64,000 bases of DNA. Origin: Aquilaria yunnanensis (lineage: Eukaryota; Streptophyta; Magnoliopsida; Malvales; Thymelaeaceae). The notes under the pieces were generated by a model, which saw only the letters and a program-made list of their open reading frames with translations, did no database searches and was not told where the DNA came from. The stretch spans positions 117,173,413 through 117,237,412 of the forward strand of contig CM077593.1 of the NCBI GenBank assembly GCA_039654915.1. The letters run 5' to 3'. The position numbers and the translations under genes were made by a program. Below are positions 46,517 to 58,318 of this stretch, in pieces (position 1 is the first letter of the stretch; each line of letters starts with the position of its first letter).

Positions 46517-48031
46517 GGGTGAAAGTCGGGTCAAAAATTTCGGGTTCGGGTTAAAACCGACCCGAACTATGAATACTATTTTCCTAACTATGTTAACCGA
46601 ACCCGACCCAACTATTCCAAAAACCGACCTGAACCCGAACTCGAACCCGAATAAGTCGGGTTAAGATGAATATAATCAGGTTAACCCGATTTATTTTACA
46701 GCTGCAGAATCACCTGGAATGAAAAAAAAAATTTACTTGACATAAAAAAAATTTCACTCAAGCAATCCTTTCAAATTTCATTGGCCAAGCAACAAAAAAG
46801 TGTACAAACTGAAAGCCCATTTTAAGTCTACCATCCCTAGAAGGATCAGAATAATTTTCCTTTATGAGGCAAACTAAATGAGCCTTGACTGGAGATGATC
46901 CTAATTTATATTTTGAAATCATGAAGATTAAAGGAAAAACAAAGTGCCATATCCACAAACAGCAGGACGTTTATGAAACCACTAAAATTACTAAGAGAGA
47001 TCCATAGCTGACAAAAGGACAACTTCATCTTACTAAAACCATAACAGATATTCCAATAGGAATTTTTCTGCACTAGCAATCCTTCATAATGATGTGCTAC
47101 CTGAAATTAAGGTTAAATGACGCCACAGATAAATAGTTACCACAAGTTACCACAAACATAAGCCAGGTTTCTACCTAAACCTGAGTAACAACCAGAAAAC
47201 ATTAAGTTCTGTTTCTATACAATTGTTTCATGAACAAACAGAAAACAAAAACCAATTTCAGTCTTTTTTCTGAAGCATGACGTGCTTAGTTAGGTTATGA
47301 GAAGTTATTGTAACAGAAATCTATACTGCATTCCAAAACCTGCCAATGCCCTTCACTTGTTAATTTTCCAAAATTAATCATCTAAGTCCAAAAACGGAAA
47401 ACCCTAAAAAAATGAAAAAATTTAGCTACAAAGTAAATAGAATAGAACTAGGTTGAAAACATAGCAATTACGTTACAGACAATCAGTGAAAGGGGCACAG
47501 AGGTGGGCCGGCAGCGCGAGTCGCGACGAGAAGCAGCCGTGCGCCGACGTCGAGGATTAGGCGCATTGTGCGCGACCGAAAGGAGATTCGGAGACGATGA
47601 TGTTTGCGAGCTCCATTGTCACCGACTCACCGTTGAGCAGCATGAAGAACGAAAGCGTCGTCAACGCCGTCAAGAACCGAGAGAGGTCCGAGAGATGAGA
47701 TGACTGACGAGAGAGACGAGGCAAGCTGCGATGCGAATTGCGAAGGAGGAAGGACCGAAGAAGGCCGAAGCAATTATGTTGCAACTTGCGAAACAAAAAC
47801 GGGCTGGGCTAGTAGTAAATTAAGTTGGGCTTGGGGGACTGGGTTGCGTTAGGCTAGGCAGAGGGAAGAGGTGGGCTGGGCCTAGAGTAAACTAGTCGGG
47901 TTAGTCGGGTTTCACCCGAACCGAAACTACTGTCGGCAGCGACTAATCGGGTCGGATTCAAACACATCTTTTCCTCTAAAGAAACCGACCCTAACCCGTT
48001 CTTTTCCTCTAAAGAAACCGACCCTAACCCG
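46517..48031. mobile_element. Possible non-autonomous hAT-like element
   Basis: The left end starts GGGTGAAAGTCGGGTC and goes on in CGGGTT/AACCCGA units. The right end is built of inverted units (GAAACCGACCCTAACCCGT, two tandem copies). The flanks ACATCCAATTAG and ACATCCATTAG differ by one base, a plausible damaged 8-bp duplication. The GC-rich interior (47490-47790) gives open frames on both strands that I do not recognise. Confidence 0.45.
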
Positions 48032-48780
48032 TACATCCATTAGAATCAAAAGACTAATAAATTCATCTTGTTACAGCCCCGAAGAATATCGCATAGAACT
48101 AGAGCCGGAGGTGCTATTTTCAACCAAGTTCGAGGTCCGTCAATGACAACAGAAATTTCTGATGCAAGCGTCACTCATAACTGGTGTATCCCTTCAGCAC
48201 TTGAGCAGGAGAATTCACCCTTTCGCCATGTAACCACTATAAATGCTCCGGCATCAGTGGAGCTTATATTCATCAAGGGCAAGAAGAGAACATTGGAGCC
48301 CAGAATCATCAACAGTACTTACATTAGGTTTGAACTGTGAAACGAAACAAAGCAACATGATACAAACTAATTATTGTACTCTGTAATATTCCACATATTA
48401 TCTGCATTCCTCTAAATTTACATCTATTCCCTACAATACAAGATGGCTAAACAGCCAGAAATAGATCTCTTAAGTCAATAAAGCTGGCGAGCACAATCCA
48501 CAAAACAGCACCTGCAACTGGAACTGGAACCAGAGTGAAGAACATGGCCGAAAAATGAAACATTAGTCAGAGGGATGTGGTGCTGTTATTTAACTCCAAT
48601 CTTTGTTGAACAAAGCAAGAAAGAAGCTGATGACAACACACCAATTTCTGAGTTCTTCAGACTCCCCACCCATAAAATAAAGGGCGAGGGTATAGTTTAA
48701 CTCAGAAGATAAACAAATTAGATTCCAGTATTTGTTTAAACTAAAACTCAATGCCATGCCTCTGTTAAATCCAGCAATAT
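48032..48780. other. Intergenic DNA, unassigned
   Basis: A 90-codon plus-strand frame lies at 48068-48340 (MLQPRRISHRTRAGGAIFNQ start); I recognise no domain in it. The rest has no gene signal. Confidence 0.3.
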
Positions 48781-49480
48781 CATTGAATTGCAGCTTCCAC
48801 CAAGTAGGTTCTCCCCAAAAAAGGGGTCTTGGCTCCACTGCACCTCAACCGAGTTGGATCATATCTTCATCAGCAATTACTCAATTTAACCATCAAAGAG
48901 CACAAAATTGCAAGTCTAATTGAAGTAACCAAATTTGCAGCCTCAGATTAAAAGATTATATCAGTGAATTGCAGCTCCTGCCAAGTAGGTTCTCCCTGAA
49001 GACAGGGACTTGGCTCCACCTGCACCTCAAACAAGGCTGATATGTTTCATCATTGGCCATATTGGTTTTCTATCAGTATTAGGTGATAATTTTGAAGGAT
49101 AAATGAACACGAAACAGGAATTCCAACAGTAACAAAATTAAAAATTAGTAGCCTCAGATTAACAGATAAATATCAGGGAATTGGTAGCTCGTGCCAAGTA
49201 GGTTCTCCCTGAAGACAGGGACTTGGCTCCGCCTGCACCTCAGACAAGGCTGATATGTTTCATCATTGGCCATCTTTCATTTTCTTTATACGTATTAGGT
49301 AACAATGTGAAGGATAATCAACATGAAATGTGAATTGCAACGGTAGCCAAGTTTAATTAGTAACGTCAGATTAATCTACTAATATCAGGAAATCAGTAGC
49401 TCTTCCCAAGTAGGTTCTTAGGGACCTGGCCATGCCTGCACCTCAAGCAAGGCTCAAAGCAAGTTACCTTACATCCAAGC
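48781..49480. repeat. Four tandem ~200-bp repeats with conserved hairpin core
   Basis: The core CCAAGTAGGTTCTCCC occurs at about 48797, 48978, 49193 and 49407, with CTTGGCTCC and TGCACCTCA following each, and 180-215 bases between cores. In copies 2 and 3 the core folds as CCAAGT, seven bases, CCCTG-AAGA-CAGGG, ACTTGG. In copy 1 it is CCCC-AAAAAA-GGGG. Copy 4 is partly deleted. On the minus strand the core has a short open exon-like reading (EVQVEPSPCLQGEPTWQELQ). Function unknown. Confidence 0.75.
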
Positions 49481-50429
49481 CCATTAGAATGACTCACATG
49501 TACCCAGAAAACATTAAAAAACTAAAAGGGTGCAGCTCACAAATGAAACAGCTAATCAATCAAGACTTCTCTAAAGCAGAACTGGTGTTTTTAAGCTGAT
49601 TATCTTCTCCTCATTGCCAAATTCATCAAAAACATGAGAGTGAAAAAACAAAGAAAGTTGGCTTATATCAAGAAATTCAACCATTATTTATTTGTGTGCT
49701 TCATCAATTCTCTCAGAAGTGCAAATAGATAAATTTAATCATCGCCATGTGTTGCATCAGGAAAAAAATGTTCTCAGATAATAGGAAAAACAGAAAAATA
49801 TTGCGCATGTTATTAGAGGCTAGATCATGAAAGAACAAGCCCCCACGTGTGACACCACGGGAAAATGTTTGCCTCCATGACTAGCCTGGCTTTTGGTTTC
49901 TCAGTTACCATCTTGAAAACAAGCTAAAGGTGAGGAGAGGCAACAAAGAAAACGGGAAACAAGACAACAATTAAGATGTAGCTGTTGCATTGACACAGAA
50001 GATCAGGATAAAAGAAACAAGGCTAAACTGCAACACAAACGGCAGCTCTATGGCACAATAATTGAGGCTTGTTTCTTCACGAACAAGATCAGAGCAGCCC
50101 GAAAGAAATCATGCCGAAAAAGCTATACGATGAATGAGAAACAGAGCAATCAATTAACCATTATTTTCTGCGAACAAGGAAAGAAATGCCTTCATCCAGA
50201 AGCAAAGAAACCATATTCAACAGAAACAGAAACTGAATACCATTAGAACAGCAACACAGTGAAGAGTTAACTATTAAAAAGAGTAGGAGACTGAAGTTAA
50301 CTAGTAGATGCTAACGTAATGATGTCCCATCGTTGCTTGGAGGACTAGCAAGGTTTTCCTTGATCACAACACAGAACAATAAACTACAGTTCAACAAAGG
50401 AAAATGACAGTGAATAGGAACTTACTGAC
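49481..50429. other. Intergenic DNA downstream of the HD-ZIP III fragment
   Basis: AT-rich, with no recognised exons. In a real HD-ZIP III gene the START-domain exons would follow here on the minus strand, but I find none of their motifs. Confidence 0.4.
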
Positions 50430-50440
50430 CTTCATCCCAG
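50430..50440 (-). promoter_or_regulatory. Half of a miR165/166 target site
   Basis: CTGGGATGAAG at the end of the fourth HD-ZIP III exon remnant is the 5' half of the known miR165/166 target, which in the gene family spans this exon junction. Here the next exon is absent, so the full site cannot form. Confidence 0.7.
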
Positions 50441-51160
50441 GCATTTGGACCCACTTCACAGCGGTTCCAGTGACCTTTGAAGGGAATTCTGTTAAAGTTT
50501 CCTCTGCAATGGCTAAAAGTCTAACACAAGTGAGAACACACAAGACAAAGCAACAACTAGCAACCAAATAATGACAGAACATAATTCAACTAACCATGCA
50601 GGACTAGCATCCCTTGGTGGACGCTGAGGAGTCAAATGGCGTTGACCACTAGTCACCACCGATTCGCAACTTTTATCTGTTGTAGCAAGATTGACATGCA
50701 AAACAGAGCAGATTTAGATCAAAACTTCAGAAATTGTTACGAATCAAAGCGGCCAAAAAGGCGAATTCATCAGGATCTGGCAAGTTTAAGATGGGAAAAT
50801 GCAAGTTACATTTTGCGTCTATTGGGCAGAAAAAGCTGTTCTGGTAAACTAGCTGCGGGACCTGCTTCTGCAGCCTATCATTCTCCTCCATTAACAGCTT
50901 ACTCATGGCCGTCAGTTTCATGTTCACAGCGTGGATCCTCGACGCCTCTTTCCTCTGTTTCTCACTGCATCTGCAGATACCAAACCGAGCCACTTTTCAA
51001 GCTTGCAAAATTCCAGAAACCCATAATACAAAACAAAAGACAGAAGATGGGCGAACCTGTGATTCTGGAACCAGACCTTGATCTGCTTGCGCTCGATGTT
51101 GGGGAAAATGGGGCACTCTCTGATGAGCTACTGTCGGCGCACGAAGCTGGGCTTGGGGCA
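50430..51160 (-). pseudogene. HD-ZIP III transcription-factor gene fragment
   Basis: Four exon remnants on the minus strand, with introns between them. The first (about 51160-51057) gives the end of the homeodomain, LIRECPIF and RKQIKVWFQNH, with a TAG where the family has Gln. The second (50970-about 50838) gives CSEKQRKEASRIHAVNMKL and LLMEENDRLQKQVPQLVYQN, the leucine zipper. The third (about 50700-50595) gives LATTDKSCESVVTSGQRHLT and PRDASPA. The fourth (50520-50430) gives LLAIAEETLTEFPSKVTGTA and VKWVQMPGMK. This order is exactly that of REV/PHB/ATHB15-type genes. The N-terminal homeodomain, the START domain and the C-terminus are missing. Intact proteins set adaxial identity and meristem fate. 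Confidence 0.9.
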
Positions 51161-52769
51161 CTTCGGTTCCCCCAATCCAATCAAACTCTAGAAAAAAAAA
51201 ACGGTTTCTTTTTTAGCTGATTCAAGTAGAGATGTTCACCGTTTCTTTCTCGAGGAACCTCGAATAAATGGGGTCGCAGGCGAGGCAGACTGAAACCCAT
51301 GTGGGTCGAACAGCACCATATTGAGACTAGCAGACGGAGGTTGGGGATGGGCGCTGCGGTTTTAAGTAGTAAACGGAAAAGCTCTTCCGAAACCCTAAAA
51401 TTTGTTTGGGCCGCCGCAATGCATCAGCTAAGCTTTGTTGGGTTTCAACTGCGGCCGACAAGGTCCAAAAGAAAAATGAGCCGGGCCAATGGAACAGTAG
51501 AGAATAATGAGAGATGACAATTGGGTGGATCAGATTAGGTTTGAGTCAGGTTATTTAGATTTGAGTTTAGTCAGATTAAATGAATTCAGATCTAAGTCAG
51601 GTTATTTGGATTTTGATTCACTACAGGTCAGGTTAATTTCAATCTCAGGTAACTTCATGTCAAGTTTCGAAGTAGATTCAGGTCGACCTTTGTATTCGCT
51701 TAAATTATTGGTATATAAGTTAAAATGATTAAATCTATTAATTTTTTTTTCAATTTTTATTAAAATTCAAATCAAAGAATTCACTTTTTTGTGTGATTTA
51801 ATTTAAATTAATTTTCTTTTCTCAATATATTTAATAAAAAATTTATAAAAATTTTCTTCATTATAGTTTAGTACATATTTAGGTAATTTAACATTGTTGG
51901 TAATACTTTATTGTTGTTCTATACCCATACCCTTCAACCATCACAATACAAGTCATTTGGATCCTTACTCAGGTATCACCCAAATATACACTATGACAAT
52001 TTTGCTATGCTTATATTTCGATGAATTTTCTTTGAAATTACTACGAAATACAACTCAAGTTCACTATTAGTGACTAAACTGTAAAATTTAAAAAATTTGT
52101 ATGAAAGTGGAAAATTTTCAAAAGATGAAGGACCCATACTGTAATTATTAAGGGCGACATAAATGAAATTTTTTAAAATTTAGGTTCCTTATTTCACTAT
52201 ACTTAAAAGTTTAGCGATGAATGCTGTAATTTTGACAATTATCTATCAAAATCATAAACTTACTAAATATAAAAGTTACTTGTTTTGGAAGAATCCAAAT
52301 ATGGAACTTATTAAATATGGAACGTCTTTCCCTAAACATGAGACCTACAAAAATATAGAAGTCCTAAAAAAATGGAAGTTACTATATATGAAAATTCTCT
52401 TTCAAAATATGAGAATTACTAAATATGAAAGTAAAAAAAAAAATGTTACTAAATATTGAAGTCTCTTCCCCAAGTATGAGACATATTAATATAAAAGTAC
52501 CAAAAAATGAAAGTTACTAATTGCATAAGTTACCTTCCCTAAATATGGGATATATTAAACATAAAAGTACAAAAAAATAAAAGTTACTAAACATGAAAGC
52601 CTTCATATTTAAGACTGACTAAATATGAAAAATAATGAAAGAGGAAAGTTAAGGTTTAAGGTGAATGTTAAAATAGGGTATTGTCAAGTTTTGTCATCGG
52701 AGTTATCTCGGGTTTGGGTCTGGTCAATTTCATATTTGAGTTATTTCGGGTTCGAGTCAATTCAGTCTC

Positions 52770-54268
52770 TGATAAATGTTAATTTTGTGGTCAAACATGT
52801 TGACTTTTTGTCAACTTTGACCACAATTTTCTACCCTACCACTCAATGATTTTGGCTGATTCTTGCTTTGATCCTTCATTTTGTATGTTGAAGAAGCGGA
52901 CCATAGTATTGGAATGGCACTGGGACGAGCGGAACAAAACACGGTAACGCAAAAGTCAACGGAAATTATAACTGTGAGGCTTAGGCCCTAGGAGCGAGGC
53001 CTAGGCGCCACGGTACAAAAGTTCTCTGCCTAAAAAAACTCACCTTGGAGGCCTAGGCGCCACGTGAGGCCTAGGCCCCAGGCAACTGCGAGCGTGGAGG
53101 CCTAGGCGCCCAGGTACCTCTTCCTGAGGCCTAGGCGCCAGTCACTCGGGAAAGTGGTCCCTTACCTCAAAATTTGAACTCAAGCTTGCTATTGGCCAAG
53201 GATTTCTATCCAAATGGTTTGGTGAGTAAAAAGGACACCTCCAAGAGTAGAAAAACCTGGAACCTAGCAAGAAGAACACTCTCTTCATTTTGATCTTCTC
53301 ATCTTAGACTTAGGTTTTTCATTACCATTTCTTGCATTTCCTCATCTTCCTTGCATTTCCTCATCTTCCTTGAGAGCATTTATGGATTCTTGCTTGGAGA
53401 ATGCTTGGAGGACTTGAATACTTGTAGGAGCCTTGAGGAATCAAGCATCTAGAGTCTATTGGGTTCCTTATTTTCTTTTTTTATCTTGTATTTAGACATG
53501 AATGCTCTTTTATGTATTTTCATGTTTATGTTTAGTTTGATTATGGAGTAGTTTTCTCTACACTTTTTATGGTTGTAGCTACTTGAATTGGTTATGTTGG
53601 TTGGATTAATGGCTATTTAACTTTGGTTTTCCTCCATTGCTTGTTTACTCTTCTCTTTGAGCTTATTGTTGTGTTAATTGATTAAAGGCCCTAGTCAATT
53701 GCACCTTAGATTTCTTTTAAACTCTTGGAAAAGATTAAAAGGAATTAGAATTAGGAGAAGAGTGTAGTGGCCATGGGCTTGTTGGGAGACTAGTCTAGGA
53801 CACTAGGTGAAGGTAAATTGAACTTGTAATGCCCCTCTTGAACTAGCAATTTGGATGGGAGTCCATTCTAGTATAAGCTTGGGAGAGTTACCACTTCACT
53901 TGGGAGAGTAAGGCCCCAATTAGTTAACTTCACCAACAAGTAAAAAAACCAAGCTATTAGCCTTAATTCACTAGCTAACCAAGTCAAATAATGAAAACCA
54001 TAGGAAGTGTGTTTTGTTAATTTATTAGAAAACGCCTAATTTGCATTGTGTTTGTTGTTCTTGTTTAGTAGTAATTTAAGTGGAGTTGCAAACTTAGTTA
54101 TTTTCATAGTGAGTAAATTGTCAATTATTGCTTGTTTCGCTAAAGTGAGTCTCAAGGTAGTGGTAATTAGCAAACAATACAAATCAATCCTCGTGGGAAC
54201 GATATCTTATTCACCTTATCTACACACGTCCCGTGCGCTTGTGGATTAGGGTTGTAAAACTCACAACA
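52770..54268. mobile_element. Solo LTR nested in hAT-like element
   Basis: It starts TGATAAATG, ends CTCACAACA, and is flanked by the 5-bp duplication GTCTC (52765-52769, 54269-54273). The 3' part (AATCCTCGTGGGAACGATAT, then CCCGTGCGCTTGTGGATTAG) is typical of plant LTR retrotransposons. No internal region remains, so it arose by LTR-LTR recombination. The superfamily cannot be set from this alone. Confidence 0.8.
52975..53145. repeat. GAGGCCTAGGCGCCA palindromic repeat array
   Basis: At least six copies of GAGGCCTAGGCGCCA or close variants occur within 170 bases at uneven spacing, inside the solo LTR. Each holds two restriction-site-like palindromes (AGGCCT, GGCGCC). The array is much richer in GC than the rest of the LTR. 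Confidence 0.85.
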
Positions 54269-54454
54269 GTCTCAAATCATTTCGAGTTTAGATATTTTGG
54301 GTTTGGGTCATTTAGGTTCAGGTTTAAATTGGGTTGGGTACAGTCGGGTTTAGGTCATTGACTTTTTTATCAAATCGGATCAGGTCAGGCTTGGGTTTGG
54401 GTGAATTAAGCTAGGTTATCAGGTCAGGTTAGATTTTGTCATCTTTAATAATGA

Positions 54455-56809
54455 CATCGTCCAGTAGTTAAGAAATTTGTTTGTAAACACAGTTTTTCTT
54501 AAGTAATTATAATCGTTGTTTTTTACCAATGTTAACCGTCATCCAATAAAAACATTAAAATGATAAAGCAAAATACTTTAAGTAATACTAACCCTCCCTA
54601 GATATTTACAGCTAATTGGAGTCCCTTTAAGCTAACTTCAGCATACGATTTTTTCCACCTTCGACAAACTTTATGGCCATGTGGAAGGTTGAGTCAACTT
54701 AATTTAAAAAATGTCCAAGGTCATGTGCTCCAATAATCTCATCTTCTCTTTCACTCATCTTTTTTTTTTTCCTCCATCCCAAGCTTTGTTCTTTGAAAAA
54801 TTGCATCTGGTGGTGTTATTTTGAAGATGCTTAGGTTTCAAAATGGATTTCTCAATTGTAAGGATAAAGTCAATTTTTCTCACTCAAAAACATCTATTAA
54901 AGAAAGGAAGAAACTTCTTAATCTTGAGTATACTAAAATAAAAAATTGTGATTTTTCAAATCAGTGTTCAAATAATAAGTTTTTTACTAGAGAATGGTAC
55001 CAACAGCTTGATACTTTTACCTGTGAACTTGATGATGAGGAACAGTTTATGGCTGAACTATATTATTTCCGAGAAAAGTGTCTAGTCGAATAACAACAAC
55101 AATAGCAATTATGGGCTCATATGTCATGCCCCTCACCTACTTTGCCTAGTTTTTGGGATATTTTGTTTAAGGTGGCAAGGAAACATTTTCATCAAGCTTT
55201 GCATTCTATCGCTAACCAAGTTGATAGTCCAAGACTAGCACAACTTGAAACCAATATCTTTAATTTAAAAATGCAGTTGGAGGAGATTCAGCACAATCAA
55301 AAGGTCAAGAAGAAAGAAGCTAAAGCTACCATTAAAGATTTGAAAAATCCAGTATTTAAGCACCTTGTAGAAGTTGAGCACAGATAAAGAACAACATTCT
55401 AGCCAAGTTAGAGCATGTAGAAAAAGTTAGAAGATTTGGAGAATAAGAATTAGTCCCTCTAACAAGATATTAATGTGCTTTGTAATAAGCTATTACAAAG
55501 TTTTTCTTTCTCTAAGCCGAGCTCTTCTGCTACATCAACATTAAACTCAATTAACACCTTCATTCTTCTACAAGTTAGCCAATTAGGAATTTGGGTCCTA
55601 ACTTTTGATGATAGTGGTCATTGGTTGACTTTTCGCCTTTAGAAGAAACAAGTAATTGATAGCAACATTGGAAAACCTTCTCATAAATGACCAACATGTA
55701 TAAACCAAAAAAATCATTTCCCTGAGAATTCCTGAAAAGTTGTTTGGTATGTCCACATTTCTTCTGATTTGATGATAAATAAGAAGATGTTAAATAACTT
55801 TCATGGTATCCAATTGCATAAGAGTTAACAGTCAATGACTACTTCTACATAAACTGGCCCATTGAAAATGGATTTTAATCAACATACAGACCCTACCACT
55901 CGAGCTCAAAATTTTGGGACAAGGAAGTTGAATAATTTGGTCATCTCAAACACCAACACCAGACCATGTTCAAGCAACCAACAACTGACTTTCACTTCTA
56001 TGAGATCAGATAATTCCGCCTTTTGCTCTTCCAAGTCAATTAAAGCTTAAAAGGTCATGCATACCCAATTACCTAAAATGGCATTTTTGCAAGGGCTTCG
56101 AGCCACTGCTAGGGTTAGTATTAAGTACTTGGTTACCAGAAGAGAAACTAGAATAAGGACTAATCTAATTGGAAGTAAGAAGGCATAGCTAAAGGATAAT
56201 TTTTTGTTTGCCAAGAAGCACTAAGTGTCTTTGCAGGGTGCATTTGTCTTAGGTAATGACTTCTACAGATGCTTTAATGGTCAGACTGGGTTACATACAA
56301 GTTCGACTAGTCAATGGTAACAATAAGTTCTTACAAGCCATCAAGGATCTTGGTTTGATTTTGTTTCTTCATAGTTTTTATGTCTTGTATCTTATAACAA
56401 CTTCCTATTTTCTCTCATTTTCATTCTAAGTGAAAAAAATATGACATTCTCTAATAAGTTGTTCATTTAGTAAGATGGGTTGTTTTTAATATGCTATAGA
56501 TAATTTGACGATAATAGCCCATTTGTAGTTTAAAAACATCAAGATACAAATTAATATTCAACGTAGCATAATGTAAACTTCTTTTCTATAGGAAGGTGTT
56601 GTTTGACATAATGATATTCATTTCGTAAGATATGTTGTTCAACATATAGTGACTGTCTTATAATAACGTATTTATAGTCTGAAAACATCAAGATACAAAT
56701 TAATGTTCCGCTTAGTATAATGTAGTGTTCTTTCTACAAAAAGATGTTATTCGACGTGGTGGTGTTCATTTTGTAAGATATGTAGTTCAAGACACAATGA
56801 CCTTCTTGT
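54455..56809. other. Intergenic DNA with unassigned coding-like frames
   Basis: Two neighbouring plus-strand frames, 54821-55093 and 55121-55387, are separated by a single stop region and look like one protein. It is Lys/Glu-rich with a probable coiled coil (LAQLETNIFNLKMQLEEIQH) and the segment REWYQQLDTFTCELDDEEQF. I do not recognise the family; a decayed transposon gene is likely. From 56400 to 56800 two similar stretches (CATCAAGATACAAATTAAT, TTCATTTTGTAAGATATGT style) repeat about 140-180 bases apart. Confidence 0.35.
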
Positions 56810-57059
56810 ATAGGTGTTGACACCCAATTTCGTCCGACTAAAATTTCTTTAAAAAAATTTAATTAATTAATCAAAATTTAAAGTCAAAAAAAAAAATATC
56901 ATTAATTAATTAACTTAAAAGGAAAAAAATAATTAATATAGGGACATTTTTTTATACATATATATTAGTTAATTAATTAAATTAATTAATTAATTAAAAT
57001 AATAATAATAATAATTAATAATAATAATAAAGGGGGGAGGGTGGCCGACAGAGGCTCCC

Positions 57060-57660
57060 CCCCCTTATCTATAATCTTATCTTCTCTCCCTCTCACGAAC
57101 TCTTATCTCTCTTTTCTCTTCCTCTGGCAACATGAAAGAACAGAGACAGCTTCTACGCTTTCTCTATCTCTCTCGCTCAAAAACTCTGAGCTTACTCTCC
57201 TCTCCCACTGACTATCTTCTCTCCTTCACGCTCTCCCTCTCTCTCTCTCGACCTACAGCTGTTCTTCTCTCTCTCTCATCTCCCCTGCTGACCTGCGCCC
57301 AGCGGTGCTCCCCACCGTCGCGCCAGCCCCACCGGCCACCGACGACGCGCCAGCCACCTTGTCGCCTTGCTCTGCTGCCGCGCATACCTCCGCCGCGTCG
57401 CTCACCCAGCCGTCCCGCCAGTGTTGCCTGCCCAGCTCGTCGCCGAGCACCACCGCGTCGCCCTCCTGTTCTCCCTTCACCGTCGCGTCTCCCCTGCCGT
57501 TCTCCTCTCGCTAACGCCGCCAGCCTCCTCGTCGCACCTTCCTGCCGTCGTTCTTTCCTCCGAGCACAGCGCCAGCGCCCGCCCCCTGGCTCGCCTCGTC
57601 GCGCCTCGCCTCCCCTGCTGCTGTGTTCCTTTGCTGCACGAGGAAGAAGACGCGTTTTAA
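57060..57660 (+). other. GC-rich leader-like segment of the LTR
   Basis: After CT-rich DNA the sequence becomes strongly C-rich (CGCCAGCC/CCGCGTCGC style) and stays open on both strands. A 197-codon Arg/Pro/Ser frame from 57132 exists only because of this composition. It is probably the transcribed leader of the retroelement, not a protein gene. Confidence 0.5.
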
Positions 57661-58138
57661 AATTGTTGACCAAAGTCAAATACTTTTTATTTATTTTTTT
57701 GGTAAAATCCTTGTTCAGTCCTTAGCTTTCTTTGTTTTGTTCGTTTAAGTCACTAACATATTCTATGTTGCAGATTAACCCCCCATCAGCAAGATTTTCA
57801 TTATTCATACTTTTCTTTGTTTTCTTTATTAATATTGGTTTGACCTTACATAAAATTTGATCATTGAATTGACATGGAAAATAATATAGGATTTTGATTT
57901 GATATGTATATTCATGTATATTTATTGGATTTTAGAATAGTTTAATTTTTATTTTTGTAATATATTAATCTGTATCAAATTATTGGTTAATTAATATTTA
58001 AATTTATTAGAAATCCGTCCTAAGATGGATCATCTATCCATGTCCAGATGATTCGGTTAGAATCCATGGCTTGGATATTAATTGAAATTATTTAAAAAAA
58101 TAAAAATAAAAATAAAATTAAATTAAATAGCAAAAAAA

Positions 58139-58318
58139 ATCCAATTGTGCACCGCCAACTACCTCAAAATCAAGGACCTTCTCGAGCTGCTCAACCAAAC
58201 GATCGCCAAGAGGATCGAGAACAAGAGCGTCGAGTACGTCAGGAAATTCTTCACTGTCGAGAATGATTATACGCCGGAGAAGAAGGCCCGCCAGTCGCGA
58301 CTCGCGTTTGTTTCTTGA
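58139..58318 (+). pseudogene. Captured SKP1-like (ASK) C-terminal fragment
   Basis: The frame reads IQLCTANYLKIKDLLELLNQ, TIAKRIENKSVEYVRKFFTV and ENDYTPEKKARQSRLAF, then TGA. This is the C-terminal domain of SKP1/ASK, the F-box-binding part of SCF ubiquitin ligases (family pattern AANYLNIK..LLDLTCQTVA..I..K..EEIR..F.I.NDFTPEEE). The C-terminal Trp is lost and the acidic run is changed. It lies without intron or start codon inside the solo LTR, and its local base composition is much more GC-rich than the flanks. Confidence 0.88.

Larger units (their letters stand above)
51511..54446. mobile_element. hAT-like element with nested solo LTR
   Basis: A perfect 8-bp duplication AATAATGA flanks it (51503-51510, 54447-54454). 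The ends are GAGATGACAATTGGG and, inverted, AAAGATGACAAAATC. Near both ends run many GGTTTGGGTC/CAGGTTAGG-type units. Subtracting the nested LTR and its duplication leaves about 1.4 kb. There is no transposase. Confidence 0.8.

Noticed and set aside
47980..48030. Telomere-like CCCTAACCC units
   Set aside because: Only two copies occur, as part of a longer tandem unit at the end of a hAT-like element; there is no telomeric array.
52975..53145. CRISPR-like array of short repeats
   Set aside because: The units are palindromic, irregularly spaced, inside a plant solo LTR, and no cas genes exist in this setting.
57132..57725. 197-codon Arg/Pro/Ser-rich frame starting with ATG
   Set aside because: It lies in the GC-rich leader of a solo LTR, where several frames on both strands are open; composition alone explains it.
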